A stretch of DNA of 64,000 bases from Streptomyces sp. MP131-18 (GTDB lineage: Bacteria > Actinomycetota > Actinomycetes > Streptomycetales > Streptomycetaceae). Below are positions 26,976-39,142 of the stretch, one piece after another. The notes beneath the pieces were generated by a model. That model searched no databases and had not been told where the DNA came from. It worked only from the letters and a program-made list of their open reading frames with translations. The position numbers were made by a program, and so were the translations under genes. Positions within the stretch are counted from its first letter, which is position 1. Every line of letters begins with the position of its first letter. The stretch spans positions 1,312,213 through 1,376,212 of the forward strand of contig NZ_LZNS01000001.1 of assembly GCF_001984575.1 (NCBI RefSeq). The letters are read 5' to 3'.

Positions 26976-27937
26976 CACGGCCGCCTCGCATCCTGGCGCT
27001 GTGGAGCGCTCCGCGGTCACGATCCACCGCGTTTCTGCGCATGATGGTCAAGCGCGGCGACCACACCGTGCTGCACGAGCCGTTCTCACACCTGCTCGAT
27101 TTCGGTCACGCCACGATCGGCGAGGGCGAGGCCCGCAGCGAGGAGGAGCTCATCGCCGCGATCCGCCGGCAGGCCACGAAGAACCCGGTGTTCTTCAAGG
27201 ACACCACCGACTTCCGCTACGAGGGGCTGCTGGCGGACACGGAATTCCTGCGCGAGGCCACCCATACATTCATCGTGCGGCACCCTGCACCGGTCATCGC
27301 CTCGCACTACGCCCTCAATCCGGATGTGGGCCGGGACGACATCGGCTTCGGCCGGCTGGCGGAAATCTATGACGCGGTGCACGCGGCCACTGGAACCGAA
27401 CCGGTGGTGATCAGCTCCGAGGATCTGGTGGCGGACCCGGCGAACACGGTGCGGACGTACTGCGATGTGGTCGGACTGCGGTTCGTCCCGGCGGCCTTGT
27501 CCTGGGAGGCGGGCCTGCTGCCGCAGTGGCAAAGGACCAGCCGCTGGCACCAACAGACGAGCCGCACGACCGGTTTCGCCGATGTGGGGACGAACTACCC
27601 GGACACGGTGGACAACCACCCTCTCCTGAGCGATTTCCTTCAGTATCACCTGCCGTACTTTCACAAACTGTTTGAGCGTCGGCTGACACCGAGGACCGGA
27701 AAATCCGTGCACGAACGAACGCAAGGCAGTGGAGAAATGACAACAGAGGTGACGGACCAGCCGGACAGCGCGAAGTCGGACTGCCCGATGTGCGAGAGCC
27801 CGATCAGCTGCCAGGACACCGTACTGCTCAACGAGATCGTCGAATGCGGCGAATGCCGGAGCGAGCTTGAGGTGGTCAGCCTCGAACCGCTTCTGCTGGC
27901 CCTCGCTCCGGATGTCGAGGAGGACTGGGGAGAATAG
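26972..27937 (+). CDS. Sulfotransferase fused in frame to LysW carrier protein
   Basis: One uninterrupted frame of 321 codons. Residues 8-240 are a PAPS-dependent sulfotransferase: 5'-phosphosulfate loop SAPRSRSTAFLRMM (12-25) and 3'-phosphate motif IVRHPAPVIASHY with Arg103 and Ser111. After a polar linker (about 241-270) the last 52 residues are a complete LysW, with zinc cysteines at 271, 274, 292 and 295 and the C-terminal EEDWGE that carries the substrate. No stop separates the parts. A second ribosome site (GGAG) precedes an internal ATG at 27737, so free LysW may be made too. A tethered sulfotransferase would act on the carrier-bound diamino acid. Sulfate is the leaving group in the known vazabitide/azinomycin aziridine route. 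Confidence 0.85.
   Translation: MTRPPRILALWSAPRSRSTAFLRMMVKRGDHTVLHEPFSHLLDFGHATIGEGEARSEEELIAAIRRQATKNPVFFKDTTDFRYEGLLADTEFLREATHTFIVRHPAPVIASHYALNPDVGRDDIGFGRLAEIYDAVHAATGTEPVVISSEDLVADPANTVRTYCDVVGLRFVPAALSWEAGLLPQWQRTSRWHQQTSRTTGFADVGTNYPDTVDNHPLLSDFLQYHLPYFHKLFERRLTPRTGKSVHERTQGSGEMTTEVTDQPDSAKSDCPMCESPISCQDTVLLNEIVECGECRSELEVVSLEPLLLALAPDVEEDWGE
27737..27937 (+). CDS. lysW: LysW amino-group carrier protein (internal start)
   Basis: Starting from the internal ATG with GGAG four bases upstream, this gives a 66-residue LysW. The zinc ribbon is DCPMCES and ECGECRSELEVVSL, and the C-terminus is EEDWGE. The terminal Glu gamma-carboxyl is the attachment point for the amino group of the growing substrate. 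It has about a dozen extra N-terminal residues compared with lysine-pathway LysW proteins. These may be a linker if it is only made as part of the sulfotransferase chain. Which form is produced cannot be told from sequence. Confidence 0.75.
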   Translation: MTTEVTDQPDSAKSDCPMCESPISCQDTVLLNEIVECGECRSELEVVSLEPLLLALAPDVEEDWGE

Positions 27938-28008
27938 AAGGTTTCTCGGAACGAAGGCCCGACCGGCACACCGCCCTGGCACGACAGCAGCAATCAAAAG
28001 GAGAAGCA

Positions 28009-28887
28009 ATGACCGTCGCGGCCCTTGTCGTGTCGCACAACAGGTGCGACCTTCTGCGGAAATGCCTGTCGGCGCTGCTCGCGCAGACTCGGTCCCTGGA
28101 CGAGATCCTGGTTGTCGACAACAATTCGAGCGATGGCAGTGTCGACATGATGCGCCGCGAGTTTCCGTCCGTCACGGTGGTGCGCACTCGGACGAACATC
28201 GGCGGCGCCGGCGGCTTCTCACTGGGGGTCGACACCCTGCTCGGGCGCGGTCACAGCTTCGCCTGGCTCATGGACGACGACGCCGAACCGAGGGAAGACG
28301 CCCTGGAGCCGCTGCTTTCCGCGATGCACGCCACCGGGAACAAGTCCGGCTTCGTCGCGTCGACGGTGCTCGCACCCGACGGCACCAAGATCCCCAGCCA
28401 CATCCCGCTGCGCATCCCCGTGGCGGAGAACCGTGGATTGTCCACGCCTTCCGACACCTACCCGGCGGCGCACTCGACCTTCGTGGGCGTGCTCATCAAT
28501 CTGGAGACGGCCAGGAGCACCTACCTTCCCATCTCGGATTTCTTCATCTGGTGGGATGACTCGGAGTACACCTCCAGACTCCAGACCCTGGCCGGCGGAC
28601 TCGCGAGCACGACCAGCATCGTTGCGCATCCGAACAAGCCGGAGTGGAAGGACCTCGGCTCCCGTCTGCGTTTCGACGTGCGGAACAGGATCTGGCTCCT
28701 CAAGCACCGCCGACTCGGCTCGGCCCGGGGCCGGGAACGCGCCGCCGAGGCGTTCTGGTCGGGGATCTGGTCGCAGGCGAGGAACGCCCGCAGGAAGGAC
28801 CTGTTCGTCCGGTACCTGGTCCAAGGGCTGTGGGAGGGCGTCTTCACCCGGCCGCGGCCGGTGCTGCCGGCCCGTCCACCGGACTGA
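28009..28887 (+). CDS. GT2 glycosyltransferase, galactofuranosyl/rhamnosyl type
   Basis: A 292-residue GT-A fold enzyme. AALVVSHNRCDLLRKCL is the nucleotide-binding start, NIGGAGGFSLG the hallmark of rhamnosyl/galactofuranosyl GT2 enzymes, DDDAEP the metal-binding acidic motif and FFIWWDDSEY the likely base region. It resembles GlfT1-like enzymes more than the two long GlfT2-like genes nearby. The ATG has AAAGGAG upstream. It is the last gene of the long + strand operon and overlaps the end of the convergent regulator gene by 44 bp. With UDP-galactopyranose mutase close by, UDP-Galf is the likely donor. Confidence 0.75.
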   Translation: MTVAALVVSHNRCDLLRKCLSALLAQTRSLDEILVVDNNSSDGSVDMMRREFPSVTVVRTRTNIGGAGGFSLGVDTLLGRGHSFAWLMDDDAEPREDALEPLLSAMHATGNKSGFVASTVLAPDGTKIPSHIPLRIPVAENRGLSTPSDTYPAAHSTFVGVLINLETARSTYLPISDFFIWWDDSEYTSRLQTLAGGLASTTSIVAHPNKPEWKDLGSRLRFDVRNRIWLLKHRRLGSARGRERAAEAFWSGIWSQARNARRKDLFVRYLVQGLWEGVFTRPRPVLPARPPD

Positions 28888-29536
28888 CGATGCCGGCCCG
28901 GAAGGCAAAGGAGACGAGCTCCGCCCGGTCACGTACATACAGCTTCTGGCGGATTCTGTAGAGGTGGGTACGGACCGTCGACGAACTGATGAACAAGGTG
29001 CGCGCGGTATCGTCCAGTGAGTTGCCCAGAGCCAGCGTCACCAGTATTTCGCGCTCCCGGCGGGTGAGTGTCTGAGCACGCACCTGAAGCACGCGGTCCA
29101 CGATGGCCGTCCTCGCCCTGAGCCAGTTGATGAGATCGCCGGCCAGGGAGGGCATCACATAGATATTCCCGCTCGCCACCGTCTCAACGGCCCGGATCAT
29201 CTCGACCGAATCGGCGTCGCTCGCGACGACACCCCGGACGCCGGCCTCGAGGAGAGCGTTCGTCGCGGCGGCGGTCGTCTCGTGGGAGACCACCAGCACC
29301 GGTGGGCAGGTCTCGCTTCCGGCCCGGAGCCAGGGCGTCATTTCGCCCGGCTCACGGGTGGTTGCCGAAAGGTCGGCGACGACGAGGTCGGAGTGCGTCG
29401 TCCGCCGGGCCGCGAAGCAGTCGCGGGGATCTGTCACGACCTCCACCACCGACACGCGCGGCGCCGCACTCAGCATGGTGCGCAGCCCTTCGCGGGTAAT
29501 CGCGAGCGATGCACAGACAACGACCTCAATACTCAT
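28844..29536 (-). CDS. Atypical NarL/LuxR response regulator
   Basis: A 230-residue protein with a receiver-like N-terminus and LuxR helix-turn-helix (LTRREREILVTLALGNSLDD near 160). The Asp of LVVADLS is at the phospho-acceptor position, but the acidic pair normally near residue 8 is replaced (VVVCASLAITREGL) and the conserved Lys after strand 5 is missing (VASDADS). It probably works without phosphorylation. No histidine kinase gene is nearby. ATG 29536 has GGAGAG upstream. It is transcribed from the same direction as the glf gene, 30 bp downstream of it. Confidence 0.75.
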   Translation of the reverse strand: MSIEVVVCASLAITREGLRTMLSAAPRVSVVEVVTDPRDCFAARRTTHSDLVVADLSATTREPGEMTPWLRAGSETCPPVLVVSHETTAAATNALLEAGVRGVVASDADSVEMIRAVETVASGNIYVMPSLAGDLINWLRARTAIVDRVLQVRAQTLTRREREILVTLALGNSLDDTARTLFISSSTVRTHLYRIRQKLYVRDRAELVSFAFRAGIVSPVDGPAAPAAAG

Positions 29537-29566
29537 TTGACTCTCCACTCGACGACTGCCAGAGCG

Positions 29567-32624
<3,058 letters not shown>

Positions 32625-32785
32625 GTCCCCGTCCTCCCTACGTTGATGTCCTGCAGCGGACTTTCGGCCCGAGCCGTCGAGGGCCGCAGCCGTGCTCGCA
32701 CTCGCCCGCCGGTGCTACGACCCCGGTCCGTCGCTTGGCATCGCCCCGGCAGGCGCGCACGGCGTACCCGGCACACGACGCCGGC

Positions 32786-34303
32786 TCATGGAGCGGCTGG
32801 AGCGAGGGTGATGAGGTTCCAGGAGACAGGAGGGAGAGTCTGTCGGCAGTTGCCCGTCCCGGCCGAGGTGACCGGGAGGTCCCGGGGTCGCACACGGAGA
32901 GGATTCTCAGGAGTGTTGACGGCCGAGGTGTCCTCGTCCGCCAGCACGTGGTGACCGGTGACGGTCAGCTCACCGAAGCCGGTGGTTGCGCCCTGGAGAG
33001 TGATGGGCTGCCGACTTCTGTTGACGGCGAAGATCGCGACTTTGCCGTCGGTCTCGTCGTGCGTCGCCACCACGTCCACGGCGGGGACGGGTCCGAATCT
33101 CTCCGTATCGATCGTCGGAGCGCTGAGTTCGGACCTCAGCACGTCGCCACGGGCGTGGCGGGCGGTGAGGGCGAAGGGATAGAAGATCGGCTGTTTCCAG
33201 GCGGACCCGGAGCCGAAGGTCCTGATCGGCGCGATGACGTTGACGAGTTGAGCCTGGCAGGCGATGCGGACCCGGTCCGCATGACGGAGCAGTGTCATCA
33301 GCAGACTGCCCGCGACGACAGCGTCCCTGACGGTGAAGTCGTCCTCGATGAGGACGCGGGGGCTTTCGGACATCGACGACCACTCGTACGGCTCCCGGAA
33401 CCGGGACTGATACCACACATTCCACTCGTCGTACGCCAGATGGATGCGGCGCTGCCGGTGCTGGCGTGCCCGCACGAAGTCCACCGCCGCGATGGCGTCC
33501 TCGATGTGCCGGTCCATGGAGCATGCGGATGCCAGAAAGGACTGTTCGTCGTACTTCTCGGGGTCGTAGTACTGGTGCAGTGACACGTAGTCGATGTGCT
33601 CGTAGGCTGCGTCCAGGGCTTCGGCTTCCCAGCTCGCGTACGTCGGCATCGTCATGTTGGAGCTGCCGCACAGCACCGTCTCGATGCTGCTGTCCACGAG
33701 CTTCATGGCCTGGGCCGCCTGGCCGGCCACCTCACCGTACGAACGCGCGCTGCGGTGTCCGACCTGCCAGGAGCCGTCCATCTCGTTACCGAGACCCCAC
33801 AGCTGCACCCCGAAGGGGGCGTCCACGCCGTTTTTCTGACGGAGCTCGGCCAGTGTGGTTCCCTTCGCCACGTTGCAGTACTCCACGAGAGCGGCTGCTT
33901 CGCCGGGGCCCCGGGTGCCCAGATTGACCACCATGTACGGGTCCACCCCGGCGCGGTCCGTCCAGTCCATGAACTCGTGCAGACCGAATGCGTTGCTCTC
34001 CACGGTGCGCCAGGCGAGGTCGAGCGTACGAGGACGATCCTTCAGTGGACCGACGCCATCTTCCCAGCGGTGGCTGGAGACGAAGTTCCCGCCGGGATAG
34101 CGCATCGTGGTGGCCCCGAGTTCCCGGGTCAGCTCCAGCACATCGCCACGGAAGTTCGTGTCAGCCACCGTCGAAGGGTGTCCAGGGTCGTACACACCGC
34201 CGTAGACACCACGGCCCATGTGCTCGACGAAGAATCCGAAGAGGCGGCGGTCGATTGCACCGATGCGGAAGTCCCTATCGACTCGTACGGTCGCCGTTGT
34301 CAT
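32786..34303 (-). CDS. GH51 alpha-L-arabinofuranosidase-like hydrolase (copy 2)
   Basis: A 505-residue GH51 enzyme closely similar in layout to the 16.7-kb copy. The acid/base is Glu174 (GNEMDG) and the nucleophile Glu293 (YDEWNVWY). ATG 34303 with GGACAG upstream; the frame continues 135 bp beyond but shows no homology there. No export signal is present. It is divergent from a LacI-type regulator across 270 bp, a classical arrangement for sugar-inducible hydrolase control. Removal of a furanosyl group (Araf or Galf) from a cluster product is inferred. Confidence 0.85.
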   Translation of the reverse strand: MTTATVRVDRDFRIGAIDRRLFGFFVEHMGRGVYGGVYDPGHPSTVADTNFRGDVLELTRELGATTMRYPGGNFVSSHRWEDGVGPLKDRPRTLDLAWRTVESNAFGLHEFMDWTDRAGVDPYMVVNLGTRGPGEAAALVEYCNVAKGTTLAELRQKNGVDAPFGVQLWGLGNEMDGSWQVGHRSARSYGEVAGQAAQAMKLVDSSIETVLCGSSNMTMPTYASWEAEALDAAYEHIDYVSLHQYYDPEKYDEQSFLASACSMDRHIEDAIAAVDFVRARQHRQRRIHLAYDEWNVWYQSRFREPYEWSSMSESPRVLIEDDFTVRDAVVAGSLLMTLLRHADRVRIACQAQLVNVIAPIRTFGSGSAWKQPIFYPFALTARHARGDVLRSELSAPTIDTERFGPVPAVDVVATHDETDGKVAIFAVNRSRQPITLQGATTGFGELTVTGHHVLADEDTSAVNTPENPLRVRPRDLPVTSAGTGNCRQTLPPVSWNLITLAPAAP

Positions 34304-34573
34304 GACTGTCCATTCGCGTCGAACCGAGCCGGCCATATGAGATGGACGTGCCAGCGAGTTTAGCTTCCTGCGCACAGCCAAGTCGTCGCAGTGTCTACCT
34401 GGTTCAAAGGATTCGCAGTAAGTGTCACTTTCGTCCATAGCTGATCTACTTCAGGATGCTGCACGACCACAACCTGACGGAAGGGTGATGGTGTGTCCGC
34501 CACGCACGGTAGGGTGTCCAGCGGGCCCTGGGACCGGGGTTTGTCAGCATCGTGTGATCCAGGAGGGGGAGGC

Positions 34574-35605
34574 GTGACGTCACACGGTCGCGCGAGAAGT
34601 GTCACCATCAAGGACGTGGCGCACCTTGCCAAGGTTTCCCCGAAGACCGTATCCAACGTGGTCAACGGGTACGTGCACGTGAGTCCTGTGACGAGGAAAC
34701 GGGTTCAGCGGGCCATCCAGGAGCTCGACTTTCGACCGAACAGATCGGCCCGAAATCTACGCCGCGGCAGTACAGGCATCATCGGCGTCATCGTGCCCGA
34801 CTTACATATGTCCTACTTCGCCGAGCTCAGCCATCAGTTACTCATGGCGGCCGAGGAGCACGGCCGTACCTTGCTCATCGAGCAGACTCTGGGGGACTGG
34901 CGGCGGGAAGAAGCGGTCATCGACCATCTCGGCGACCGGTTCGTCGACGGGGTGGTGGTGACCCCGCTCGCTCCGCACGGCAGTGCGTTTACCGGGCGCG
35001 CGGGCATGGGGTTCGTCTTCATCGGGGAACGACCCAGCGGATGTTCCGCCGACTATGTGGGTATCGACAATGTCGCCGCCTCCCGGGAAGCCGTCACGCA
35101 CCTTGTAGACCGTGGCCGGCGGCGCATCGCGGCCATCGGCCTCCAGCCCGAGCCGTGCGGCGGCACACCACTGCAGCGACACACGGGTTACCGCGAAGCG
35201 CTTGCAGCGACCGGGCTGCCGGTGGACACGCGACTGGAGAAGGAAACCGTCCGTTACCACCTGCACGACGGGGCACGGGCGATGCGCTCACTGCTGGACG
35301 GGCCGTGTCCGCCGGACGCCGTGTTCTGCTTCAACGATGCTCTGGCTCTGGGCGCACTGCGGGCTCTGCACCAACGTGGACTGCGGGTCCCCGACGATGT
35401 CGCGGTCATGGGTTTCGACGACTTCGAGGCGACCGAATTCAGCACACCGAGCCTGAGCAGCGTCGCCTCGGACAAAGCCGCCATGGCCCGTGGCGCGGTG
35501 CGTCTGTTACTGGAACGGATCGACTCTCCTGAGCGGCCGGCCAGAGAGATTCTGCTGGGACACACCCTGCGGATCCGCGAGTCCACGGTGGGCGGATTCT
35601 CCTAG
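34574..35605 (+). CDS. LacI-family regulator with three TTA codons
   Basis: A 343-residue LacI/GalR regulator. The helix-turn-helix and hinge are TIKDVAHLAKVSPKTVSNVV and ARNLRRGSTGIIGVI, followed by a periplasmic-binding-like sugar domain. The GTG start has GGAGG directly upstream. In-frame TTA codons at 34802, 34838 and 35507 are exceptional in number for one Streptomyces gene and imply strict bldA dependence. It is divergent from the GH51 copy 2 gene, which it probably controls, and lies upstream of the flippase gene. A related LacI protein at 58.7 kb shows the same hinge (LRRGRTGII). Confidence 0.85.
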   Translation: MTSHGRARSVTIKDVAHLAKVSPKTVSNVVNGYVHVSPVTRKRVQRAIQELDFRPNRSARNLRRGSTGIIGVIVPDLHMSYFAELSHQLLMAAEEHGRTLLIEQTLGDWRREEAVIDHLGDRFVDGVVVTPLAPHGSAFTGRAGMGFVFIGERPSGCSADYVGIDNVAASREAVTHLVDRGRRRIAAIGLQPEPCGGTPLQRHTGYREALAATGLPVDTRLEKETVRYHLHDGARAMRSLLDGPCPPDAVFCFNDALALGALRALHQRGLRVPDDVAVMGFDDFEATEFSTPSLSSVASDKAAMARGAVRLLLERIDSPERPAREILLGHTLRIRESTVGGFS

Positions 35606-35717
35606 CAGCTGTCCGGGCGAGCATGTCCTGTTCGAACGTGTCGCCGAGTCGGCAGCTGACACCACCAGTCGAACCAGGAGGCTTGTCATAGGCGCTAATC
35701 AGAGCACCATCACGGTA

Positions 35718-36953
35718 ATGACCTTGCGGTTTTCGCTATTCATGGTCGATTCAGTCATGTCCGCAGTCCCCGCTTTCATCGTGCTGTGGGCAGTTTCCCA
35801 GGTCGCCGATGCGGACACATACGGAACTGTCGCCATCGGACAGGCCTTTGGAGTGATCGGGGCAATCGCCGTCATTTGGGGATGGGAGCTTTCCGGACCA
35901 CCAAAAATTGCCCGAGCAGACCCACAGGCACGCAAAGAATATTACGCCGAGTCGATCGGCGCACGGTTATGGCTGTTCCTTCCTGCCGTGTCTCTCGGAA
36001 TGATCGGCCTGTGGTTCGCCACCGATGGCTCCTACCTGGCAATCGTGCCGGGTCTGGCCGGAACACTTTCCGGGCTATCACCTTCCTGGTTCTATATCGG
36101 AACAGGTGACAGTCGATCCCTGGTTCTTCTCGAAACCATTCCGAATGTAGCGGCAACATTGCTGGGCGCTTTCCTCACGGTGTATTCCGGATATGTGCTG
36201 CCGATTCTGGTGCTGCCGCTGCTGGGCGCGCTGATCAGTCCCATTGTCGCCTCGGTGCAGATCCTGGGCACGCGCCGGCTCTGTGCCAGCGACTTCCGAT
36301 TCGCCAATGCAGTGGCGGCCCTGCGGAAAGATGCTGCTCCCGCCGCCACGGGTGCCACGACAGCACTGTATGTGACTCTCCCCGTGCTCCTGGTGGCAGC
36401 GGTGAACCACGGCGCGGTCGCGTCCTTCGCCGCAGCGGAACGCCTCCAGCGGTCCGCGCTCTCTCTGGCGACGCCGGTCACAAAAGTTTTGCAGGGCTGG
36501 GTGCCCTCGACAGATCAGCGAATCGTAGTATCCAGAATCTTTCGGGCACTGGCCATCGGGGCGGCGACCTCGGCCACATTGGCGACCATTACCGCTTTCA
36601 CCGCCGCACCAATTCTTCGCCTCACCACGGGCGGCGAAATCTCGATTTCGGTTTCCTCTTCGCTTTTTCTGGGCCTCATCGTCGGCGCCATCGCCCTCTC
36701 ACAAGTCACGGGTATCGTGTGCCTGGCCAGCCTCGGTATCTTTTCCAAAGTTCTGACCAGTACCATCCTCGGCGCCATCGTCGGCCTGGGACTCGTGCCC
36801 GTGATCGGCCACAGTCACGGCACTGTTGGCGCCCTGGGAGCTTTGGCGCTTGCGGAGCTGACCGTGCTCCTCTACCAGCTCTGGGCCGTGCTGGCAGCGC
36901 TACGCGAACTCAGGAAGGCGCCGCAGCCCGAACTCGTGAGTGTGGAGGGCTGA
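35718..36953 (+). CDS. Wzx-like polysaccharide flippase
   Basis: An integral membrane protein of at least 411 residues with about twelve hydrophobic segments, resembling the polysaccharide flippase (PST/MATE) group that moves lipid-linked glycans across the membrane. It has an in-frame TTA codon at 35967-35969 and noticeably lower GC than its neighbours. Start choice is difficult. The first ATG is 35718 with no ribosome site, whereas a perfect AGGAGG at 35676-35681 is six bases before an in-frame ATA at 35688. It may export the galactofuranosylated species made by the neighbouring transferases. Exact substrate unknown. Confidence 0.65.
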   Translation: MTLRFSLFMVDSVMSAVPAFIVLWAVSQVADADTYGTVAIGQAFGVIGAIAVIWGWELSGPPKIARADPQARKEYYAESIGARLWLFLPAVSLGMIGLWFATDGSYLAIVPGLAGTLSGLSPSWFYIGTGDSRSLVLLETIPNVAATLLGAFLTVYSGYVLPILVLPLLGALISPIVASVQILGTRRLCASDFRFANAVAALRKDAAPAATGATTALYVTLPVLLVAAVNHGAVASFAAAERLQRSALSLATPVTKVLQGWVPSTDQRIVVSRIFRALAIGAATSATLATITAFTAAPILRLTTGGEISISVSSSLFLGLIVGAIALSQVTGIVCLASLGIFSKVLTSTILGAIVGLGLVPVIGHSHGTVGALGALALAELTVLLYQLWAVLAALRELRKAPQPELVSVEG

Positions 36954-37001
36954 CCTCCGCCCTCCAGCTCGCGGCACCTCGCACCGCCATTCGGCCAAAG
37001 G

Positions 37002-38876
37002 TCAGCGGGAATCCTTCTCACCGAAAAGGTGCATTCCCTGTGTGTCCGGCGAGACCAGGTGGCTCGCTGACGACTGGTACCTGCGAGCCAATTCGGGCCA
37101 TCTCCACCAGAGCCGGACATGCTCCTTGAGCAAACCCTTGACGGACTTCACGAAGAGCGAACGGCTTCGCCTCCGACGGGAAACGAGGTTCCCATAGGGA
37201 AAGTAGATATCGACCGCATCACGATGGCCGATATGCTGCCATTCATCCATCACCACAGGGAGTACCGGAGCAACAGTATGCCGACGCCTCCTGAACGCGT
37301 GCCGGCATATGAGCGCGCCCATATGCAGGACGGTGGCGACCTTACCTTTCGGCGACGTACGATCACTCAGGTGCAGTGTCGTGTCGATTGAAATCTTCTC
37401 AGGGTGGTCAGTCCGTTCCGAGGAATCGAGAAAACCCTGGCGCAGGCTGATCAATGACGCGAGCTTGCCATCGGACTCGCGGAGCAGATCTGTCGGCTCC
37501 CGGTGCAGGTCGATCAGCGCTTGACGCCTAAGAGCAGCAGTTGAGTACCGCATACACAACAGCGATTCGATATCAAAGGCGAGGTTGGACAGGACGAGCC
37601 CGGTGCCTCGGCGATGGCGCGAGTGGATCAACGCAGCGATACATCGATTACGCAAAAGATAATAGGCTTGCCAATCATGGGCGTCTTTCTCCCTCCAGGA
37701 TTCGTGCCAGACCGCGAATCCCGGGAGACTGACCGTGGGGATGCCATGCGAGCCGGCCCGGAGTCCGTACTCGATGTCGTCCCACTTGATGAAGACAGGC
37801 AGCGGAAGTCCCACGGACCTTATGACGTCGGCCGGAATGAGACATGTCCACCAGGCATTGTAGTCGACATCGAAACGCCGATGGAGCCAGGGAGTTCTGC
37901 GCAGGTCATTGAGCGACAAGTCGAATGAATCGACGACTCCGGGCACCGAATCCCACATGTAGTCCCGCCGGTCCACCCTCTCGCCGAACGTGGACAGTAC
38001 ACACGGTTCACTCATCTCGAACATGTGGGCCCCCACGATAGTGGGTTCCCGACAGAAATCGGCAAAATCCAAGCCTCTGATGAAGCTTTCCGGATCCAAG
38101 GCCACGTCATCGTCCATGAGCACGACGTAATCACTCAGATTTTCCTTGATGGATTCGTGCATACCACGCCCGAACCCTCCGGCTCCGCCAAGGTTTCGCT
38201 GCTTCACGACACGCAGCCGGCGGATCACTTCCGGATGCAGTTCACCGAATCGCGGATTGTCCGCGACCGAGTACTGCCGGCCGTGATCGACGACGAATAT
38301 GTGCTCCACCCTCCCGCCGAGGCCGATCACCTCACCGACCCCCTCCAGGAGGTCCATACAGGTTTCCGGGCGATCATGCGTCGTGATCACGATCGTCGCG
38401 GCGCCCTGCTTTGCGCCGTCGTCCTCCACCTGCCATTTGGCATCGATTATTTTCACATCCGGATCAGGCGAAACGACATCGAACCAATACCACCCACCCT
38501 CCCGAAACTCATCCAATGGCAAAATCTCGTCGAACGAACTGCCGTTCGTTGCATCCCTGGACAGAACTGACACCGCGTCACCGTGCTCGTTCGACGCATA
38601 AATCGTCACCGCACAAGCGCCATTCACCTGGATTTTCAACCTGACGTGACGACACGATGTCCAGGTACGCCAATAACTGGCCGGGAAAGCGCTGAAATAG
38701 GCTGCCATGGATACACTGCCGCCGTTCGCCCCGTCCGCCGCCGGGGCTTCGGTGTGAGGGGAAACGTAGAGCGGCAAGGTTTCCGTTGGCCGATCGAAAG
38801 GGAGGTATGTCCGCTGAACGGTTCGCCAAGAATCCTTCCGGACGCTCCGATACGCACCATCGGCTGTCCTCGCCAC
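37002..38876 (-). CDS. GlfT2-like galactofuranosyltransferase (copy 2)
   Basis: A 624-residue homologue of copy 1 with the same layout. The N-terminal beta-sandwich is followed by RNLGGAGGFGRG, VVLMDDDVALDP, VFIKWDDIEYGLR and WHESWREKDAHDW. The GTG at 38876 has AAGGAG nine bases upstream. It converges with the flippase gene. GlfT1/GlfT2 pairs in mycobacteria share linkage chemistry; two long enzymes here may make alternating linkages or act on two acceptors. Donor inferred from glf. Confidence 0.78.
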   Translation of the reverse strand: MARTADGAYRSVRKDSWRTVQRTYLPFDRPTETLPLYVSPHTEAPAADGANGGSVSMAAYFSAFPASYWRTWTSCRHVRLKIQVNGACAVTIYASNEHGDAVSVLSRDATNGSSFDEILPLDEFREGGWYWFDVVSPDPDVKIIDAKWQVEDDGAKQGAATIVITTHDRPETCMDLLEGVGEVIGLGGRVEHIFVVDHGRQYSVADNPRFGELHPEVIRRLRVVKQRNLGGAGGFGRGMHESIKENLSDYVVLMDDDVALDPESFIRGLDFADFCREPTIVGAHMFEMSEPCVLSTFGERVDRRDYMWDSVPGVVDSFDLSLNDLRRTPWLHRRFDVDYNAWWTCLIPADVIRSVGLPLPVFIKWDDIEYGLRAGSHGIPTVSLPGFAVWHESWREKDAHDWQAYYLLRNRCIAALIHSRHRRGTGLVLSNLAFDIESLLCMRYSTAALRRQALIDLHREPTDLLRESDGKLASLISLRQGFLDSSERTDHPEKISIDTTLHLSDRTSPKGKVATVLHMGALICRHAFRRRRHTVAPVLPVVMDEWQHIGHRDAVDIYFPYGNLVSRRRRSRSLFVKSVKGLLKEHVRLWWRWPELARRYQSSASHLVSPDTQGMHLFGEKDSR

Positions 38877-39142
38877 TTTGCAGCTCCTTCGAAGATGGCG
38901 TTCCGCTCAAACGATCTGGGCCTCGGCACAGACCTGTCAATGGTGGCGACCACATCCGGTTCGGCCCCGCGCGGTCGGCGGCTTCCCCGCCCGCGCACTC
39001 CCCCGCCGCGCCCCTGGACAGCTTGTGGTCGTGCAGCATCGTGACGATCGCGAACCGTGGACGGGTACCACCGGCTGCTGAAAACTCGACGTGCAGTGTC
39101 GCAACAGGACGACGAAGCGCGTACCACGAGGGGAGAAGGCCA

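Noticed and set aside
27737..27937. LysW only as an independent gene with the sulfotransferase ending before it
   Set aside because: There is no stop codon between the two in the given sequence, so the fused reading must be kept; the internal start is listed as an alternative.
36949..37006. 8-bp inverted repeat between the convergent flippase and GlfT2-like genes as terminator
   Set aside because: The loop is about 42 bases and one arm lies partly in coding sequence. Too weak to call.
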